NCBI RefSeq assembly: GCF_013410775.1
Contig: NZ_JACCFH010000001.1
Location: 496,001 to 560,000 of the forward strand
Length of the DNA stretch: 64,000 nt
Origin: Sphaerotilus montanus
Lineage (GTDB): Bacteria > Pseudomonadota > Gammaproteobacteria > Burkholderiales > Burkholderiaceae_C
Direction: 5' to 3'
How positions within the stretch are numbered: position 1 is the first letter of the stretch; each line of letters opens with the position of its first letter. The notes beneath the pieces were generated by a model that saw only the letters and a list, made by a program, of their open reading frames with translations, was not told the DNA's origin and did not search any database. This document shows positions 8,696 through 19,217 of the stretch, piece after piece. The position numbers were made by a program, and so were the translations under genes.

Positions 8696-9799
8696 ATGTC
8701 CGCTGCCCGTCCCCGCCCGCGCACTGCCCCTGCCGTCCATCCTGCGCAGTGCCGCGGCGGCGTGCGCCCGGTGCTGGGTCTGGCGCTGGCGGCCGTGCTC
8801 GGCGGGCATCTCTGGGTGATCGATGCCTGGAGCCTGCCGGTCGCGACAGACGGGGCTGCACGGCCGTTGACGACGCGCATCACCGCGCTGCCGGCACCCG
8901 AGGTGCCGCGTCCGGTGGCGAGCCCGGAGCCCGCACCGGCGCCCGTGCCGGTCCTCCAGCACGCCACCCCGCCCGCCAGGCTCCGACCGAAGCCCATGCC
9001 GCCGGCCGTGGCCATTCCATCCGCCCCCCCGACCGCATCGGAGCCCCCGGCAGACCCTGTGGAGACCCGCGCCGAACCCGTTGCAGCCGATCCCGCGCCG
9101 CACCTGCTCGCCCTGGCAACGCCCGGCACCGGCGCCACCCGTCCGGCCCCCGCTGCCGTGGCCTCGACCGCACTGACCGCACCGCCATCGGTGCGGCTGC
9201 ACTACCGCATGAAGAAAGGCCCCCTGTCGGGCTCCGGCCAGATCGACTGGCTGCGCGACGGCAGCACCTACCGGATGCGGCTGGAAGCCCGGGTGCCCGT
9301 GTTCGGGCAGATCTTCCTGGAAACCAGCGAGGGCCGGATCGATGCCAGCGGCCTGGCCCCCCTGCGCCACACCGAGCGCCGCCTGAAGCGCAGCGAACGG
9401 GCGGTCAGCTTCGTGCGCGACCAGGGCGCACCGCGGATCCTGTTTTCCGCCCGCGAAGGCGACGAGCCGCTGCGCCCCGGCGCCCAGGACCGGCTGAGCT
9501 GGATTGCCCAGCTCGCCACCCGCATGGCCTCGCCACCGGGCGGCGACTGGCGCCCCGGCAGCAGCCTCGCGATGGACGTGGCCAGCACCGGCGGCGACGT
9601 GCAGCGCTGGGTGTTCACCATCGAAGGTCGGGAGGCCGGCGGCCTGTGGCACCTGCGCCGCGAACCCGACAGCCTGCGCGACACCCGGGCCGAGGTCTGG
9701 ATCGATGCCCGCCAGCAGCACTGGCCGGTGCGCATCCAGCTCACCGAGCCCTCCGGCGAGCCACTGGAGCTGACCCTCGACGGACTGCAACCCGCCTGA
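8696..9799 (+). CDS. DUF3108 envelope protein
   Basis: A 367-residue protein. One transmembrane segment lies near the N terminus (VRPVLGLALAAVLGGHLWVI, about residues 24-43), followed by a Pro/Ala-rich linker of about 110 residues. The C-terminal DUF3108 domain starts near LHYRMKKGPLSGSGQIDW and runs through EARVPVFGQIFLETSEG to the final PVRIQLTEPSGEPLELTL. The layout suggests an inner-membrane-anchored periplasmic protein with a long flexible stalk, resembling the TonB-like linker of envelope proteins. It is divergent from the FAH-family gene across 96 nt. Function of the domain is not established. Confidence 0.85.
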   Translation: MSAARPRPRTAPAVHPAQCRGGVRPVLGLALAAVLGGHLWVIDAWSLPVATDGAARPLTTRITALPAPEVPRPVASPEPAPAPVPVLQHATPPARLRPKPMPPAVAIPSAPPTASEPPADPVETRAEPVAADPAPHLLALATPGTGATRPAPAAVASTALTAPPSVRLHYRMKKGPLSGSGQIDWLRDGSTYRMRLEARVPVFGQIFLETSEGRIDASGLAPLRHTERRLKRSERAVSFVRDQGAPRILFSAREGDEPLRPGAQDRLSWIAQLATRMASPPGGDWRPGSSLAMDVASTGGDVQRWVFTIEGREAGGLWHLRREPDSLRDTRAEVWIDARQQHWPVRIQLTEPSGEPLELTLDGLQPA

Positions 9800-9873
9800 C
9801 ACCACCGCCGGACGCTTGAATCCACCGGTCACCACCCCACCTGCCCCCCACCCAACGCCAGGAGGACTGCACC

Positions 9874-10119
9874 ATGCACATGCTCTACAACTCGGAAAAC
9901 TTCGCCGTCATGCGTTTTTCCGGAAACACCACCGCAGGCCAGGGGTTCGAGATCGTCGACAAGACCAGCCGGCGCGAGATCTACCTCGGCGGACTGCTGG
10001 CCGACCACTTCCAGGCCGGTGTCGAATACCTGATCAGCCAGACCGATGACGAAGCACGCATCGACGATTTTCTGGCGGGCTACACCACGCTGGCCCACCA
10101 CCCGGTCGTGCTCCACTGA
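9874..10119 (+). CDS. DUF3567 family small protein
   Basis: An 81-residue protein beginning MHMLYNSENFAVMRF, with GFEIVDKTSRREIYLGG in the middle, the conserved pattern of the DUF3567 family common in Burkholderiales. The family is small, acidic and cytosolic with no assigned role. A strong ribosome site AGGAGG at 9860-9865 lies 8 nt before the ATG. It sits alone between the DUF3108 gene and the AAA+ gene, on the same strand as both. Confidence 0.88.
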   Translation: MHMLYNSENFAVMRFSGNTTAGQGFEIVDKTSRREIYLGGLLADHFQAGVEYLISQTDDEARIDDFLAGYTTLAHHPVVLH

Positions 10120-10254
10120 GCCGCATCGAGCCCGGGCGCGCGTGCAACAGCGGGTAAACGGCAAGTCCCGAACCCGTTTTGCAACTTGCGCCTGATCGGC
10201 CATTGGCGCGAAGATGGCCGCTTGTCCGTCCTTGAACGATCCCGAGGAGCTTGC

Positions 10255-12615
10255 ATGCGCAAGGAAGTGTCCAGGCAGACTGTCCGCCGCTCCCGCAGCC
10301 GTCCCGGCGGTGCGCCCGTGCTGCTCTCGCCCGGCCTGCAGGACGCGCCGGTGCTCGACCAGCTGTGCTCCCACTTCGTCCTGACGCTCACATTGCGTCA
10401 GGCTGGCCGGTTCGCCGGCCGGCGCGACTGGAACAGCCTGCTCGCCCTCACCGCGCGGCACCTGGTCTGGCCCGTCACCGTGCTGGGCCGCCTGCGCGAA
10501 TTCCTCGGCCGCAGGGTCAAGGAACACGAGGCCTGGACCGGCCACGAGGCGCTGGACGATGTGGACTTCCTCGAAAAGCACGGCTGGTGGCGCGGCCCCT
10601 ACGAGGAAGGCACCCTTTTCTTCTACCTCGACGAGTACGTCAAGGACGCACCGAAGGACCTGATGGCTGTCCTCGGCACCACCGGCGAATGGCTGGGCCA
10701 GCACCTGCGCGAGAGCGCCACGCTGGTCGAGAAGAACGTCGAGGTGCTGGCCGGCCTGCTGCAGCTCAACCCGGCCGAGCGCGCGCTGATCCTCTACGGC
10801 ACCCTCGCCCGCTACCAGCGCGACCTGCGCGGGCTGCTGGTCGAGTTCAAGGTCTCCAGCGCGCAGGAGGCCTACGCCACCATCGCCGAGGTCGCCGGCG
10901 TGGACCAGCGCGACGTGGCCGAAGCCCTGCGCGCCGGCTCGCGGCTGGAGCGCATCGGCATGATCGAGAACCTCATCTCGGAGCACAACATCACCGACCT
11001 GGCCGACCTGATGAAGGTGTCGGACCAGCTGCCCCCGGTGCTGATGCGCGAGTACCGCGACCCGCAGGACTTGATGGCGGTGTTCACCCGGCCGGCGACC
11101 AAGAGCGAGCTGACCCCGGCCGACTTCCACTTCGTCGGCGAAGAAGTGGACGTGCTGATCGCACTGCTGAAGAACGCGGTCGAGCGGCGCGAGGCGGGCG
11201 TGAACGTGCTGATGTACGGCCCGCCCGGCACCGGCAAGACCGAACTCGGCCGCGTCGTCGCACAGACCGCCGGGCTGGAGCTGTACGAGGTCGAATACGC
11301 CGACCGCGACGGCAACTCGCTGTCCGGCCGCGACCGCTACCGCTCGCTGCAGATCAGCCAGGTCTTCCTGAAGGCCAGCCCGAACGTGGCGCTGCTGTTC
11401 GACGAGGTGGAGGACGTGTTCCCGCCGATTTCATCGGATGCAGCGCAGCTCATGGCGCGCATGGACAGCAGCGACACCCCCCACGGCGGCAGCTCGTCCG
11501 TCAACGGCAAGGCCTGGGTGAACCAGATCCTGGAGACCAATCCGGTACCGGTGGTCTGGGTGACCAACCGCATCGAGCAGATCGACCCGGCCTTCCGCCG
11601 CCGCTTCCAGTACCACCTGGAACTCACCTCGCCGCCGCCCGGCGCCCGCGAGGCGCTGGTGCTGCGCGCGCTTGGCGACACGCCGGTGAGCGCCGAGTTC
11701 GTCGAGCGCCTGACGCAGCGCAAGGCCCTGACCCCCGCGCAGATCCGCACCGCCGTGCGCTTCGCCAAGCTGATCGGCGACGCACAGGGCGCCGCGCCGC
11801 TGCAGTCGATCGAAGCCCTGATCGAGCGCCAGATCGCCCACGCCGACCACGCGCTCGGCACCGTCGACCGCCAGGCCGACCGTGCCCGCCCGGCGGTGAC
11901 GACCTACGACCTGGGCCTGCTGAACGTCGAGAGCCGCTTCGAGATCCCGCGCATCGTCGAGGCGCTGAAGCGGCGTGGCCATGGCGCGCTGTGTTTCCAT
12001 GGCGCACCCGGCACCGGCAAGACCGCGCTGGCCGAACACATCGCCCGCGAACTGGGCCGCCCGCTGATGGTCCGGCAGGCGAGTGATCTGGTCAGCAAGT
12101 TCGTCGGCGAGACCGAGCAGAACATGGCCAGGATGTTCAACGAGGCGAAGGCCGAGCAGGCCGTGCTGCTGCTGGACGAGGCCGACAGCTTCCTGCGCAG
12201 CCGCAAGCGTGCCGAACGCACCTACGAGGTCACCGAGGTCAACGAGATGCTGCAGGGCATGGAGCGCTTCGGCGGCGTCTTCATCTGCACGACCAACCTG
12301 TTCGAGGACCTGGACGAGGCGGCGCTGCGGCGTTTCACCTTCAAGATCCGCTTCAACCCGCTGACCAGCGAACAGCGCGTGCGCATGTTCGTGGCCGAGG
12401 CGCTGGACGGCGATGCCGCGCGGCTGACCGACGAGCAGCGCCAGCGACTGTCGATCCTCGATCAGCTGGCCTGCGGCGACTTCGCGGCGGTGCGCCGGCA
12501 GATCGACATCCTCGGCGAGGCCTTCGATGCGGACGAGTTCCTGTCGCAGATCGAGAGCGAGCACCGGGTGAAACCGCAGGTGCGCGAGCGGCGCAGCATC
12601 GGGTTCATGCACTGA
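10255..12615 (+). CDS. Tandem AAA+ ATPase of unknown client
   Basis: A 786-residue protein with two AAA+ modules. The first has Walker A MYGPPGTGKTELGR near residue 322 and Walker B ALLFDEVEDVF near residue 379. The second has FHGAPGTGKTALAEH near residue 581 and VLLLDEADSFL near residue 636, followed by a CDC48-type arginine-rich end of the module. About 300 residues of mostly helical sequence precede them. Two intact ATP sites suggest a hexameric remodelling enzyme of the CDC48/spastin-like type. I chose the ATG at 10255 because GAGGAGC lies 5 nt upstream; an earlier in-frame start at 10186 has no such site. The gene stands alone; substrate unknown. Confidence 0.85.
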   Translation: MRKEVSRQTVRRSRSRPGGAPVLLSPGLQDAPVLDQLCSHFVLTLTLRQAGRFAGRRDWNSLLALTARHLVWPVTVLGRLREFLGRRVKEHEAWTGHEALDDVDFLEKHGWWRGPYEEGTLFFYLDEYVKDAPKDLMAVLGTTGEWLGQHLRESATLVEKNVEVLAGLLQLNPAERALILYGTLARYQRDLRGLLVEFKVSSAQEAYATIAEVAGVDQRDVAEALRAGSRLERIGMIENLISEHNITDLADLMKVSDQLPPVLMREYRDPQDLMAVFTRPATKSELTPADFHFVGEEVDVLIALLKNAVERREAGVNVLMYGPPGTGKTELGRVVAQTAGLELYEVEYADRDGNSLSGRDRYRSLQISQVFLKASPNVALLFDEVEDVFPPISSDAAQLMARMDSSDTPHGGSSSVNGKAWVNQILETNPVPVVWVTNRIEQIDPAFRRRFQYHLELTSPPPGAREALVLRALGDTPVSAEFVERLTQRKALTPAQIRTAVRFAKLIGDAQGAAPLQSIEALIERQIAHADHALGTVDRQADRARPAVTTYDLGLLNVESRFEIPRIVEALKRRGHGALCFHGAPGTGKTALAEHIARELGRPLMVRQASDLVSKFVGETEQNMARMFNEAKAEQAVLLLDEADSFLRSRKRAERTYEVTEVNEMLQGMERFGGVFICTTNLFEDLDEAALRRFTFKIRFNPLTSEQRVRMFVAEALDGDAARLTDEQRQRLSILDQLACGDFAAVRRQIDILGEAFDADEFLSQIESEHRVKPQVRERRSIGFMH

Positions 12616-12637
12616 GGGGCGACAGCCCCGCACGGCG

Positions 12638-13186
12638 TCAGGCGCGTCGGCCGCCCTTCAGCTGCGCCGTCAGTGCCGCAAAGCCGGCCTCGTCGCCCGC
12701 GGCCAGCAAGGCCGCCTGCTCGGGCCAGGTCTGCGGGCGCACCAGCTTGAAGCGTGCACCGGCCGCGGCGATCAGCGCCTCCAGCTGCGCGACGGGCGTC
12801 GCGGCCAGCGCGGCGAAGGTCGTGATGCCGGCCTCGCCCAGCTTGAGCGCCATCTTCGGGCCGATGCCTTCGATGCGGGTGAGGTTGTCCGCGGCGGCGG
12901 ACACCGCCGCAGCCTCCGGGGTCGTGGGCACGACCACCGGCACCACCTCGATCACCGACGCGGCGTCGAAGGCCGAGGCCGGCACGGTGAAGTCGGATGC
13001 GGACGCGCCGGGGTGCGGGATCACCTCCAGCCGGATGTCCAGCAGCGTCCACGGCTGCCACCAGGCACTCGCCCAGGTCCAGGGGGTCAGTGCCGTGGCG
13101 AACAGATCCGCATAGAGATCGGCCAGGGCGGGGAGCACAGCGTCGCGCTGCGGGGTATCCGTATCGGGAAAGGTCATGAAGCTCAT
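12638..13186 (-). CDS. Helix-hairpin-helix domain protein
   Basis: A 182-residue protein. The C-terminal 80 residues contain [20 protein letters not shown], a classic helix-hairpin-helix pair (IEGIGPKMA), then [20 protein letters not shown], as in the DUF4332-like or flap-endonuclease-like HhH proteins. The N-terminal part ([15 protein letters not shown]) is Trp-rich and not recognised. Such proteins are often annotated as predicted 5' nucleases, but no nuclease catalytic residues are visible here, so DNA or protein binding is the safer reading. ATG 13186 is preferred over 13201. The gene ends 22 nt from the convergent AAA+ gene. Confidence 0.7.
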   Translation of the reverse strand: MSFMTFPDTDTPQRDAVLPALADLYADLFATALTPWTWASAWWQPWTLLDIRLEVIPHPGASASDFTVPASAFDAASVIEVVPVVVPTTPEAAAVSAAADNLTRIEGIGPKMALKLGEAGITTFAALAATPVAQLEALIAAAGARFKLVRPQTWPEQAALLAAGDEAGFAALTAQLKGGRRA

Positions 13187-13314
13187 GGCATTGCCTCGCA
13201 AGAAATGACCTCCGGATTGTGCGGTCCCCGGCTGTCCCGAGACCGACTCGCGGATGGTTTGATCCTGAACACGCCGGAAACTGTGGCGAAAAGGACTTCC
13301 CTACAATCCCGGGC

Positions 13315-14388
13315 ATGACTGCCCCCACCACCGCCTACACCCGCGCCACCCGGCTGCCCGAGCTGCTGCGCCAGCGCATCGTTGTCCTCGACGGTGCGAT
13401 GGGCACGATGATCCAGCGCTACAAGCTCACCGAAGCCGACTTCCGCGGCGAGCGGCTGCGCGACCATGGCAAGGACCTCAAGGGCAACAACGACCTGCTG
13501 GTGCTGACCCGCCCGGACGTGATCAGCGAGATCCACAGCCAGTACCTGGCCGCCGGGGCGGACATCATCGAATCGAACACCTTCGGCGCGACCAGCGTGG
13601 CGCAAGAGGACTACGACCTCGGCGGGCTGGCCTACGAGATGAACGTCGCGGCAGCCAGGCTCGCCCGCGCCTGCTGCGACCAGTTCTCGACCGTGGACAA
13701 GCCGCGCTTCGTGGCCGGCGCCCTCGGCCCGACGCCGCGCACCGCCAGCATCAGCCCGGACGTCAACGACCCCGGCGCCCGCAACACCAGCTTCGACCAG
13801 CTGCGTGCGGCCTACTACGAGCAGGCCAAGGGGCTGCTCGATGGCGGCGCCGACCTGTTCCTGGTGGAAACCATCTTCGACACGCTGAACGCCAAGGCCG
13901 CCATCTTCGCGCTCGACGAGCTGATGGAAGACACCGGCGAGCGCCTGCCCGTCATCATCTCCGGCACGGTCACCGACGCCTCGGGCCGCATCCTGTCCGG
14001 CCAGACGGTGGGCGCGTTCTGGAACAGCGTGCGCCACGCCAAGCCGATCGCCATCGGGCTGAACTGCGCGCTCGGCGCCACGCTGATGCGGCCCTACATC
14101 GAGGAGCTGTCGCGCATCGCGGGCGACACCTTCATCTCCTGCTACCCGAACGCCGGCCTGCCCAACCCGATGAGCGACACCGGCTTCGACGAGACGCCGG
14201 AGATCACCGGCGCGCTGGTCGAGGAGTTCGCGAAGGCCGGTTTCCTGAACATCGCCGGCGGCTGCTGCGGCACGACGCCGGACCACATCCACGCCATCGC
14301 CCAGCGGGTCAGCGCCTACCGGCCGCGTGGCGTTCAGGACCGGCTGTTCAGCGCCTTGCTCAACGCGGAGAGCACGGCCGCGGCCTGA
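13315..14388 (+). CDS. metH: Methionine synthase, homocysteine-binding half
   Basis: A 357-residue protein equal to the first module of cobalamin-dependent methionine synthase. It starts near [18 protein letters not shown]. The zinc-binding cysteines are in IGLNCALGA (near residue 251) and [10 protein letters not shown] (near residue 317), which bind and activate homocysteine. The folate, B12 and reactivation modules are absent and are encoded as a separate protein at 20920. Split MetH proteins are known in Betaproteobacteria, usually side by side; here 6.5 kb of signalling genes lie between. The 3' end overlaps the 3' end of the hybrid kinase by 55 nt. A TACAAT sequence at 13302-13307, 7 nt before the ATG, would give a nearly leaderless message if it is the -10. 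Confidence 0.92.
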   Translation: MTAPTTAYTRATRLPELLRQRIVVLDGAMGTMIQRYKLTEADFRGERLRDHGKDLKGNNDLLVLTRPDVISEIHSQYLAAGADIIESNTFGATSVAQEDYDLGGLAYEMNVAAARLARACCDQFSTVDKPRFVAGALGPTPRTASISPDVNDPGARNTSFDQLRAAYYEQAKGLLDGGADLFLVETIFDTLNAKAAIFALDELMEDTGERLPVIISGTVTDASGRILSGQTVGAFWNSVRHAKPIAIGLNCALGATLMRPYIEELSRIAGDTFISCYPNAGLPNPMSDTGFDETPEITGALVEEFAKAGFLNIAGGCCGTTPDHIHAIAQRVSAYRPRGVQDRLFSALLNAESTAAA

Positions 14389-17300
14389 GCGAAGCGGAGG
14401 TTGTCGACGGCCTCCTTCAGCGCCGCGAAGTCGGCTGAACCGAGCCGGGCGCGCAAGGCCGGCGCCAGCGCCGCGAACGCACCCATCGCGCGCATGCTGC
14501 GGCGGTTCAGCCAGCCGATCAGCGCCTCCAGCGCATCGGGCGGGATGTCCGCGCTGGCATCCGCGGCCCCTTCGCCGGGATCGGCGGCCTCCGGCGCCGT
14601 GGCCAGAACGTCGGCACAGGCCTGTTGCAGCCGGACCCACTCCGCCTGCATCGGCTCGACCAGCACGCTGGCCTGGGGCACGGCGCCTTCGCGCAGACGT
14701 GCCTCCAGCTCGATGGCCAGCGCATGCAGCCGCGTCATGCCCAGCGTGCCGGCATTGCCGCTCAGCAGATGCACCTCGTGCACCGCCCGCGCCCGTTCGG
14801 CCGGATCGTCCAGTTCGGTGCCCGGTGCCAGCGGCCGGCAGATGCCGAAGAACCGGCGCAGCAGGTGGACGAACAGTCCGAGGTCCTGGCTGAGGTGCAG
14901 ACGCGCGCGGTCGGTGTCGATCCCGGCGATCTCCGGCCAGGCCAGCGCGGGCGCGGCAGGCGGCGCCGGCGCCGCGGCTGTGACCGCATCGGAACCGGTC
15001 TCCAGACCGAGGCGGTCCACGATGCCCAGCAGCAGCCGGTCCGGATCGAAGGGCTTGGTGATGAAATCGTCCATCCCGGCGGCCTGTGCACCGTCGCGCT
15101 CGTCGCTGGTCACGCCGGCCGTCAGCGCCAGGATCGGCAGGTCGGCGTGCTGCAGCGTGCGGCGGATGGTCCGGGTCGCCTCGAAGCCGTCCATGACCGG
15201 CATGTGGATGTCCATCAGCACCAGATCGACCGTGTGCCGGCCACGCCGCATCAGCTCCACGGCCTGCGCCCCGTCCTCGGCCAGCACGACCCGCGCGCCC
15301 TTGCGTTCGAGGATGCGGCGGGCCACCTCGCGGTTGACGTCGCTGTCGTCGACGACCAGGATCGTCCGGCCGGCCAGCGCGTCGCTCGCCAGCACCCGGT
15401 CCGCGGCGCGGCGCACCTGCACCGCGGCGTCCACCTCGAACGGGATCTCGGCCCAGAAGGTGCTGCCGACGCCGGGCGTGCTGTCGACCCCGAGCCGCCC
15501 CCCCATCAGCCCGACCAGTTGCCGCACGATCGACAGGCCCAGCCCGGTGCCGCCGAAGCGGCGCGTGGTGGTGCTGTCGGCCTGCACGAAGGGCTCGAAG
15601 ACCCGGCTGATCGCGTCGGCGTCCAGGCCGATGCCGGTGTCGGTGACTTCCAGGCGCGCAGTGCCCTGCCCCGCCTCGCCCGGCAGCCAGTCGATGACGA
15701 CCTCGACCTGGCCGCGCTCGGTGAACTTGATCGCGTTCGACAGCAGGTTGGTGAGCACCTGCGACAGCCGCATGCCGTCACCCACCACGCAGCGTGGCAG
15801 CGCGGGCGACCGCTGCAGCCGGATCGGCAGGCGCTTGCCCTGGGCATGCACGCCCATCACCGCCACCAGGTCCGAGACGGTCTGGCCCGGATCGAACGGC
15901 GCCTGCACGAGGCTGAACTGGCCGGCCTCGACCTTGGACAGGTCCAGCACGTCGTTGACCGTGTGCAGCAGCGCGTCGCTGGCGAGCTTGATGCGGTCGA
16001 GGAAGGTGCGCTGCTCGCTGTCGAGCGCAGTCTGGCGCAGCAGGTAGGTCAGGCCGAGCACCGCGTTCAGTGGCGAGCGGATCTCGTGGCTCATGTTGGC
16101 CAGGAACTCGCTCTTGGCGCGGTTGGCCGCCTCGGCGCGCGCCGTGGCCTGCTCCAGCCGCTGCTCGGTCTCCTTGCGCCGGGTGATGTCGATCACCACC
16201 GCCAGGTAGCCGGTCACCCCGCCCGAGCCCGCCGCCATCGGCGTCAGGATCAGCGACACCGGCACGTGGTGGCCATCCTGGTGCACATAGGTCCACTCGC
16301 GCGACCGGCAGAGCCACACCGGATCGGTGAAGACATCGGCCACCGTGGCCGGCCGGCCCAGCGTGTCGGACAGGGCCGCGCGGCGCCGGTCCAGCTCCGG
16401 CCGGTCGTGGAAGGCCAGGTGCGACTTGCGGCCGATCATCTCTTCGGCGGTCCAGCCGAGCAGGCGCTCGGCGCCGCGGTTGAAGACCTGGATGCTGCCC
16501 TCGGCGTCCGTGGCGATGATGCCGACCTCCGACGAGGCGTCGAGCACCGAATTCAGCAGCGCCATCGTGCGGCGCAAGGTCCGGTCGGCCTCGTGGCGGG
16601 CGGTGATGTCGCTGCTGACGGTGTAGAAGCCGCGCACCGCGCCGCTGGCGTCGATGTCGGGGACGAACTGGGCCTCGATGTACGCGCGCTGCCCGGTCGC
16701 CTCGTCCAGTTCCTCGAAAGTGTAGTGCTGCGGCTGACCGTCGAGCACCGCGGTGACGTGGGCCTGCACCGCCGCCGGCAAGGGCTTCCCGGTCAGCTCG
16801 ACCCAGGTGTGGCCGACGATCTGCTCGCGCGGCCGGCCGAAGCGCACGCAGTGCGCCGCGTTCACGAAGCGCAAGCGCAGCGCGCTGTCCACATAGGCGA
16901 TGCGCAGCGGCACCTTGTCGGTGATGTCGTGCAGGAAGCGCTCGCGCTCCTCGGCCTGCACGCGGGCCCGGTCGACCTCGGTCTGCAGCCGCTTGCGCGA
17001 GGTGATGTCGGTGCCGATGGCGATGAAGCGGTCCATCAGCCCGTCCGCACCGGGGATCGGCGCGATCATCGCGTCCACCCAGTACAGGCTGCCGTCGCGG
17101 GCGCGGTTGCAGATCTCGCCGCGCCAGGGCCGGCCGCGGCCGATCGTCTGCCACATGCGGAGCCAGAAGTCGCGCGAATGGCGGCCGGCATTGACGATCC
17201 GGTGGTTCTGGCCGATCAGCGCCTCGCGGGGGTACTGGGTGATGCGGCAGAAGTTCGGGTTGGCGTCGAGGATGAGGCCCGCGCGGTCGGTGACCGACAC

Positions 17301-19184
17301 CAGTGCGTGGGTGTGGACCGTGTTCAGGAAGGCTTCGCTCTCGCGCAGCGCCGCGGCGAGCCGCGCCTTGTCGAGGGCCTGCTGGGTGATGTCCTGGAGC
17401 ACGAGGTGGTAGCCGACCACCTCGCCATCGCGCAGATCGGGCAGCAGTTCGACCTGCGCATGCCACAGCGTGTGCTCGTCCGGCGCGCGCAGGCTGCATT
17501 CGAAGACGCTTTTGCGGCCCGCCACCGCCACCGCCACGCAGCGTCCGAACTGCGGATGCAGCGGCTCGAACAGGTCGGTGCAGCGCAGCCCCGGGTGCGC
17601 AGCCAGCGCTGCGCCGAACTGGCGGTGCCAGGCCAGGTTGCCGCGCACCAGCACGGACGCGGCATTCCAGTAGGAGATCAGGGCCGGCACGGCGTGCAGG
17701 GTGCTCTGCACATCGGTCAGCGCGGTCTTGAGTGCGACGGCGCGCTCCTGCAACGCCGCATTGAGTTGCTGGATGTCCCGCTCGGCCTGCTTCGACGGCC
17801 GGATGTCGCGCATCGACAGCGCCAGTCCGGCGAACACGCCGCGCAGGTCGCGCAGCGGCACGATCAGCATCGACACGTCGATCAGCCGGCCGGCGCGGTC
17901 CAGCCGCTGGGTGTCGAACGCGGGCAGCGCTTCGCCGCGGGCGGCACGCACCAGGAGATGCTGCGCCTCGGCCAGATGCGCAGCCGGCACCAGCCGCTCC
18001 AGCGACGATTGCCCGACGATCTCGTGCGCGGCGTAGCCGAACAGCGCCTCGGCGCCCTGGTTCCAGTCGAACACCCTGCCGTTCGGATCGACCATCACCA
18101 CGGCATCGCGGCTGGTCTGCAGGGCCACGGCGCGGCGCTCGCGCTCGACACGCAGGTCGCGCGCATGGTCTTCGGCGCGCAGGTAGGCCAGCAGCACCCC
18201 GGCCAGCAGCAGCGTCACCAGCATCCCGCCCAGCCCCACCCAGCGCGGATCGAGCTGCGCCTGGCGGGCGAACAGCGCAGGCGACGCCTGCAGCGCGACC
18301 CGCCAGGTGCGGCCGGCCACGGCCGTGTCCAGCCAGGCCTGCGGCGCGTTGTCCGCCCAGGCGGCGCCTGATACGGTGTCGTGGAACGGTATGACCTGGT
18401 CGGCCTCGACATCGGCAATGCGCAGGCGGTAGGCCCGCGTGTCGAGGTCCAGATGTTGCAGCACCTCCTGAACGGCCAGCGGCGCGTAGGTCCACCCCAG
18501 GGCCCGCTCCACCCGCTGTCCGGCATCGGCGGCGACCCGGGCATCCGGATAGACCGGCAGCAGCATCAGGAAGCCGGCCCGGGGCTGTCCGGCCGCCTGC
18601 ACCAGCGTGACCGGCCCGGTGAGGGTGACCCGGCCGGTGCGCAAGGCGGCGAGAGCCGCTTCGCGCCGACGGGGTTCCGAGCCGATGTCCAGGCCGATCG
18701 CCTCGCGGTTGCGGGCGACCGGTTCGATGTACTGGATGACCATGCGCTCGTCGCCGTGCGGCGCCAGCGCCCGGATGGCAAAGGACGGCCAGCCATCGGC
18801 CGCGGCGCGGGCAACAAAGTCGGCCTCCTGTGCGCGGGCGATGCGCCGGATGACGCCGATGCCGCGCACGCCCGGAAACTCGACGTCGAGGTTGCGCGAC
18901 TGGCTGTAGCGCAGGAAGGCCTCGCGGGTCAGCGCCTCCCAGCCCACCGTGAGCACGGCCCCGCGTGCGCCGAGCAGGCCCAGTTCCACCCGCAGCACCT
19001 GGTGCGCCACCTGCGCGGCCACGCGCTGGGTCTCCTGGCGGACCACGGCATCGAGGTGGCGCCGATTCGACTGACCCTGCAGCCAGGCCGCCAGCATCGA
19101 CAGACCGAACCCGAGGACCACCAGCAGCCACACCAGCACCAGCCGGCGACGGGCGGCCCGTCGGGAAGGCGTGTTCAGATACAT
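14334..19184 (-). CDS. CHASE-PAS hybrid histidine kinase with REC and Hpt
   Basis: A 1616-residue membrane sensor. The first transmembrane segment is near residues 16-36, followed by a periplasmic CHASE-type domain, and a second segment ([20 protein letters not shown]) lies near 316-336. Then come about five PAS modules (about 355-1010). The HisKA site is [10 protein letters not shown] near His1031. The HATPase has NAIKFTE, DTGIGLD and [10 protein letters not shown] receiver domain has VVDDSDVNR and the phospho-acceptor Asp in LVLMDIHMP near residue 1321. The terminal Hpt has [11 protein letters not shown] near residue 1470. This is a complete intramolecular phosphorelay. It is the last gene of a three-gene run with two response regulators. 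The signal is unknown. Its 3' end overlaps metH. Confidence 0.9.
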   Translation of the reverse strand: MYLNTPSRRAARRRLVLVWLLVVLGFGLSMLAAWLQGQSNRRHLDAVVRQETQRVAAQVAHQVLRVELGLLGARGAVLTVGWEALTREAFLRYSQSRNLDVEFPGVRGIGVIRRIARAQEADFVARAAADGWPSFAIRALAPHGDERMVIQYIEPVARNREAIGLDIGSEPRRREAALAALRTGRVTLTGPVTLVQAAGQPRAGFLMLLPVYPDARVAADAGQRVERALGWTYAPLAVQEVLQHLDLDTRAYRLRIADVEADQVIPFHDTVSGAAWADNAPQAWLDTAVAGRTWRVALQASPALFARQAQLDPRWVGLGGMLVTLLLAGVLLAYLRAEDHARDLRVERERRAVALQTSRDAVVMVDPNGRVFDWNQGAEALFGYAAHEIVGQSSLERLVPAAHLAEAQHLLVRAARGEALPAFDTQRLDRAGRLIDVSMLIVPLRDLRGVFAGLALSMRDIRPSKQAERDIQQLNAALQERAVALKTALTDVQSTLHAVPALISYWNAASVLVRGNLAWHRQFGAALAAHPGLRCTDLFEPLHPQFGRCVAVAVAGRKSVFECSLRAPDEHTLWHAQVELLPDLRDGEVVGYHLVLQDITQQALDKARLAAALRESEAFLNTVHTHALVSVTDRAGLILDANPNFCRITQYPREALIGQNHRIVNAGRHSRDFWLRMWQTIGRGRPWRGEICNRARDGSLYWVDAMIAPIPGADGLMDRFIAIGTDITSRKRLQTEVDRARVQAEERERFLHDITDKVPLRIAYVDSALRLRFVNAAHCVRFGRPREQIVGHTWVELTGKPLPAAVQAHVTAVLDGQPQHYTFEELDEATGQRAYIEAQFVPDIDASGAVRGFYTVSSDITARHEADRTLRRTMALLNSVLDASSEVGIIATDAEGSIQVFNRGAERLLGWTAEEMIGRKSHLAFHDRPELDRRRAALSDTLGRPATVADVFTDPVWLCRSREWTYVHQDGHHVPVSLILTPMAAGSGGVTGYLAVVIDITRRKETEQRLEQATARAEAANRAKSEFLANMSHEIRSPLNAVLGLTYLLRQTALDSEQRTFLDRIKLASDALLHTVNDVLDLSKVEAGQFSLVQAPFDPGQTVSDLVAVMGVHAQGKRLPIRLQRSPALPRCVVGDGMRLSQVLTNLLSNAIKFTERGQVEVVIDWLPGEAGQGTARLEVTDTGIGLDADAISRVFEPFVQADSTTTRRFGGTGLGLSIVRQLVGLMGGRLGVDSTPGVGSTFWAEIPFEVDAAVQVRRAADRVLASDALAGRTILVVDDSDVNREVARRILERKGARVVLAEDGAQAVELMRRGRHTVDLVLMDIHMPVMDGFEATRTIRRTLQHADLPILALTAGVTSDERDGAQAAGMDDFITKPFDPDRLLLGIVDRLGLETGSDAVTAAAPAPPAAPALAWPEIAGIDTDRARLHLSQDLGLFVHLLRRFFGICRPLAPGTELDDPAERARAVHEVHLLSGNAGTLGMTRLHALAIELEARLREGAVPQASVLVEPMQAEWVRLQQACADVLATAPEAADPGEGAADASADIPPDALEALIGWLNRRSMRAMGAFAALAPALRARLGSADFAALKEAVDNLRFAQAAAVLSALSKALNSRS

Positions 19185-19217
19185 GTCGATCCTCCGCCGT
19201 TCAGGGCCAGGCCCGGC

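Noticed and set aside
14625-18371. A 1248-codon plus-strand open frame
   Set aside because: It lies entirely antisense to the hybrid kinase, whose domains are unmistakable.
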